Shown here: positions 6,344 to 6,666 of the stretch, one piece after another
How positions within the stretch are numbered: the stretch's first letter is position 1
How the letters are laid out: each line of letters opens with the position of its first letter
NCBI GenBank assembly: GCA_945897765.1
Contig: CAMDGP010000123.1
Span: 1 to 6,666 of the forward strand
Source: Chitinophaga pinensis
Lineage (GTDB): Bacteria > Bacteroidota > Bacteroidia > Flavobacteriales_D > Crocinitomicaceae
Reading direction: 5' to 3'
Length of the DNA stretch: 6,666 nt
Notes under the pieces: model-generated
Told to the model about the DNA's origin: nothing
Databases searched by the model: none
Seen by the model: the letters and a program-made list of their open reading frames with translations, nothing else
Program-made: the position numbers and the translations under genes

Positions 6344-6666
6344 ATGCTATTGAAAAACAGTTTTTTAAGCTTATTTGTAGCGATTTTCTATTTTGGGATT
6401 CATGCTCAACAAGACAAGTTAATAACTCATTTTATTTATGATAAAATGACTATCAACCCAGGTAAAACGGGTATTGATATGTTTAATAGTATATGTGGGA
6501 CTTCAATTTACAGGAATCAATGGGATAAGGTAAATGGAGCACCTAATTCTGCTGTTTTAAACATTGAGGCTAATCTTTCAAAGTTTTTTCCCGGTGGAGT
6601 TGGAATTGCATTTTATCACGATGCAATTGGTTTCGCAAGACAGAACAACGTATTATTAAATTATTC
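6344..6666 (+). CDS. Type IX secretion system membrane protein, PorP/SprF family, 3'-truncated by window edge
   Basis: This is the first 107 codons of an outer-membrane beta-barrel protein that works with the type IX secretion and gliding machinery, either as the core PorP or as a cargo-associated SprF paralogue. The ATG at 6344 gives a clear signal peptide ending IHA|QQDK (cut after residue 21). The mature start follows the family pattern: THFIYDKMTINPGKTG (28-43, where many members have NPAYAG), then YRNQW (56-60), NGAP (64-67), and GVGIAFYHDAIG (85-96), matching the family's G-x-G-x-x-x-x-x-D-x-I-G stretch. Family members are usually about 300 residues, so roughly two thirds is missing. 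The preceding gene encodes an arginase-like protein, and a T9SS cargo lies 1.8 kb upstream. If this is the core PorP, gldK/porK should follow beyond the window; if an SprF paralogue, another cargo gene is expected nearby. Confidence 0.88.
   Translation, partial: MLLKNSFLSLFVAIFYFGIHAQQDKLITHFIYDKMTINPGKTGIDMFNSICGTSIYRNQWDKVNGAPNSAVLNIEANLSKFFPGGVGIAFYHDAIGFARQNNVLLNY

Noticed and set aside
1..6666. A CRISPR array, insertion sequence, tRNA/rRNA gene or novel defence island
   Set aside because: I saw no regularly spaced DNA repeats, terminal inverted repeats, transposase, or tRNA-like cloverleaf; coding sequence fills almost the whole window.

Overview
The window looks like a piece of an AT-rich Bacteroidota chromosome, most likely Flavobacteriales and possibly Crocinitomicaceae/Fluviicola-like. 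The support is threefold: a secreted repeat protein with a type B type IX secretion (T9SS) C-terminal signal, a PorP/SprF-type outer-membrane protein, and a fused alpha/beta 2-oxoacid dehydrogenase E1 of the kind common in this phylum. Shine-Dalgarno sites are absent, and one promoter matches the Bacteroidota TAnnTTTG -7 element. Every gene reads left to right on the + strand.

Positions 1-4978 hold three closely packed genes with gaps of only 3 and 1 bases, so they are probably one transcript. The first is the 3' part of a ThDP-dependent E1 (2-oxoisovalerate dehydrogenase type, alpha and beta halves fused), cut by the left edge. The second is a 983-residue secreted protein: signal peptide, unnamed N-terminal module, lamin-tail domain, six SprB-like repeats, and a gliding-motility/T9SS type B C-terminal domain. 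The third is a 130-residue MazG/PRA-PH-type nucleotide pyrophosphohydrolase with a complete metal-binding motif. The three functions have no obvious link.

A 96-base gap (4979-5074) with a good -7 promoter element leads to a 382-residue protein of the arginase/formimidoylglutamase fold. Its metal site is degraded, with both histidine ligands replaced, so it may not be a classical ureohydrolase. A 120-base gap (6224-6343) follows. It holds an adjacent pair of 13-base direct repeats, possibly an operator or promoter element. The start of a PorP/SprF-family gene comes next and runs off the right edge.

The main theme is type IX secretion: an exported cargo, an outer-membrane partner, and between them a degenerate ureohydrolase homologue. 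I recall that homologue as a common neighbour of the gld/por T9SS core genes in this phylum, but this is from memory. No RNA genes, insertion sequences, CRISPR arrays or defence systems were seen. No gene-free stretch exceeds 120 bases.
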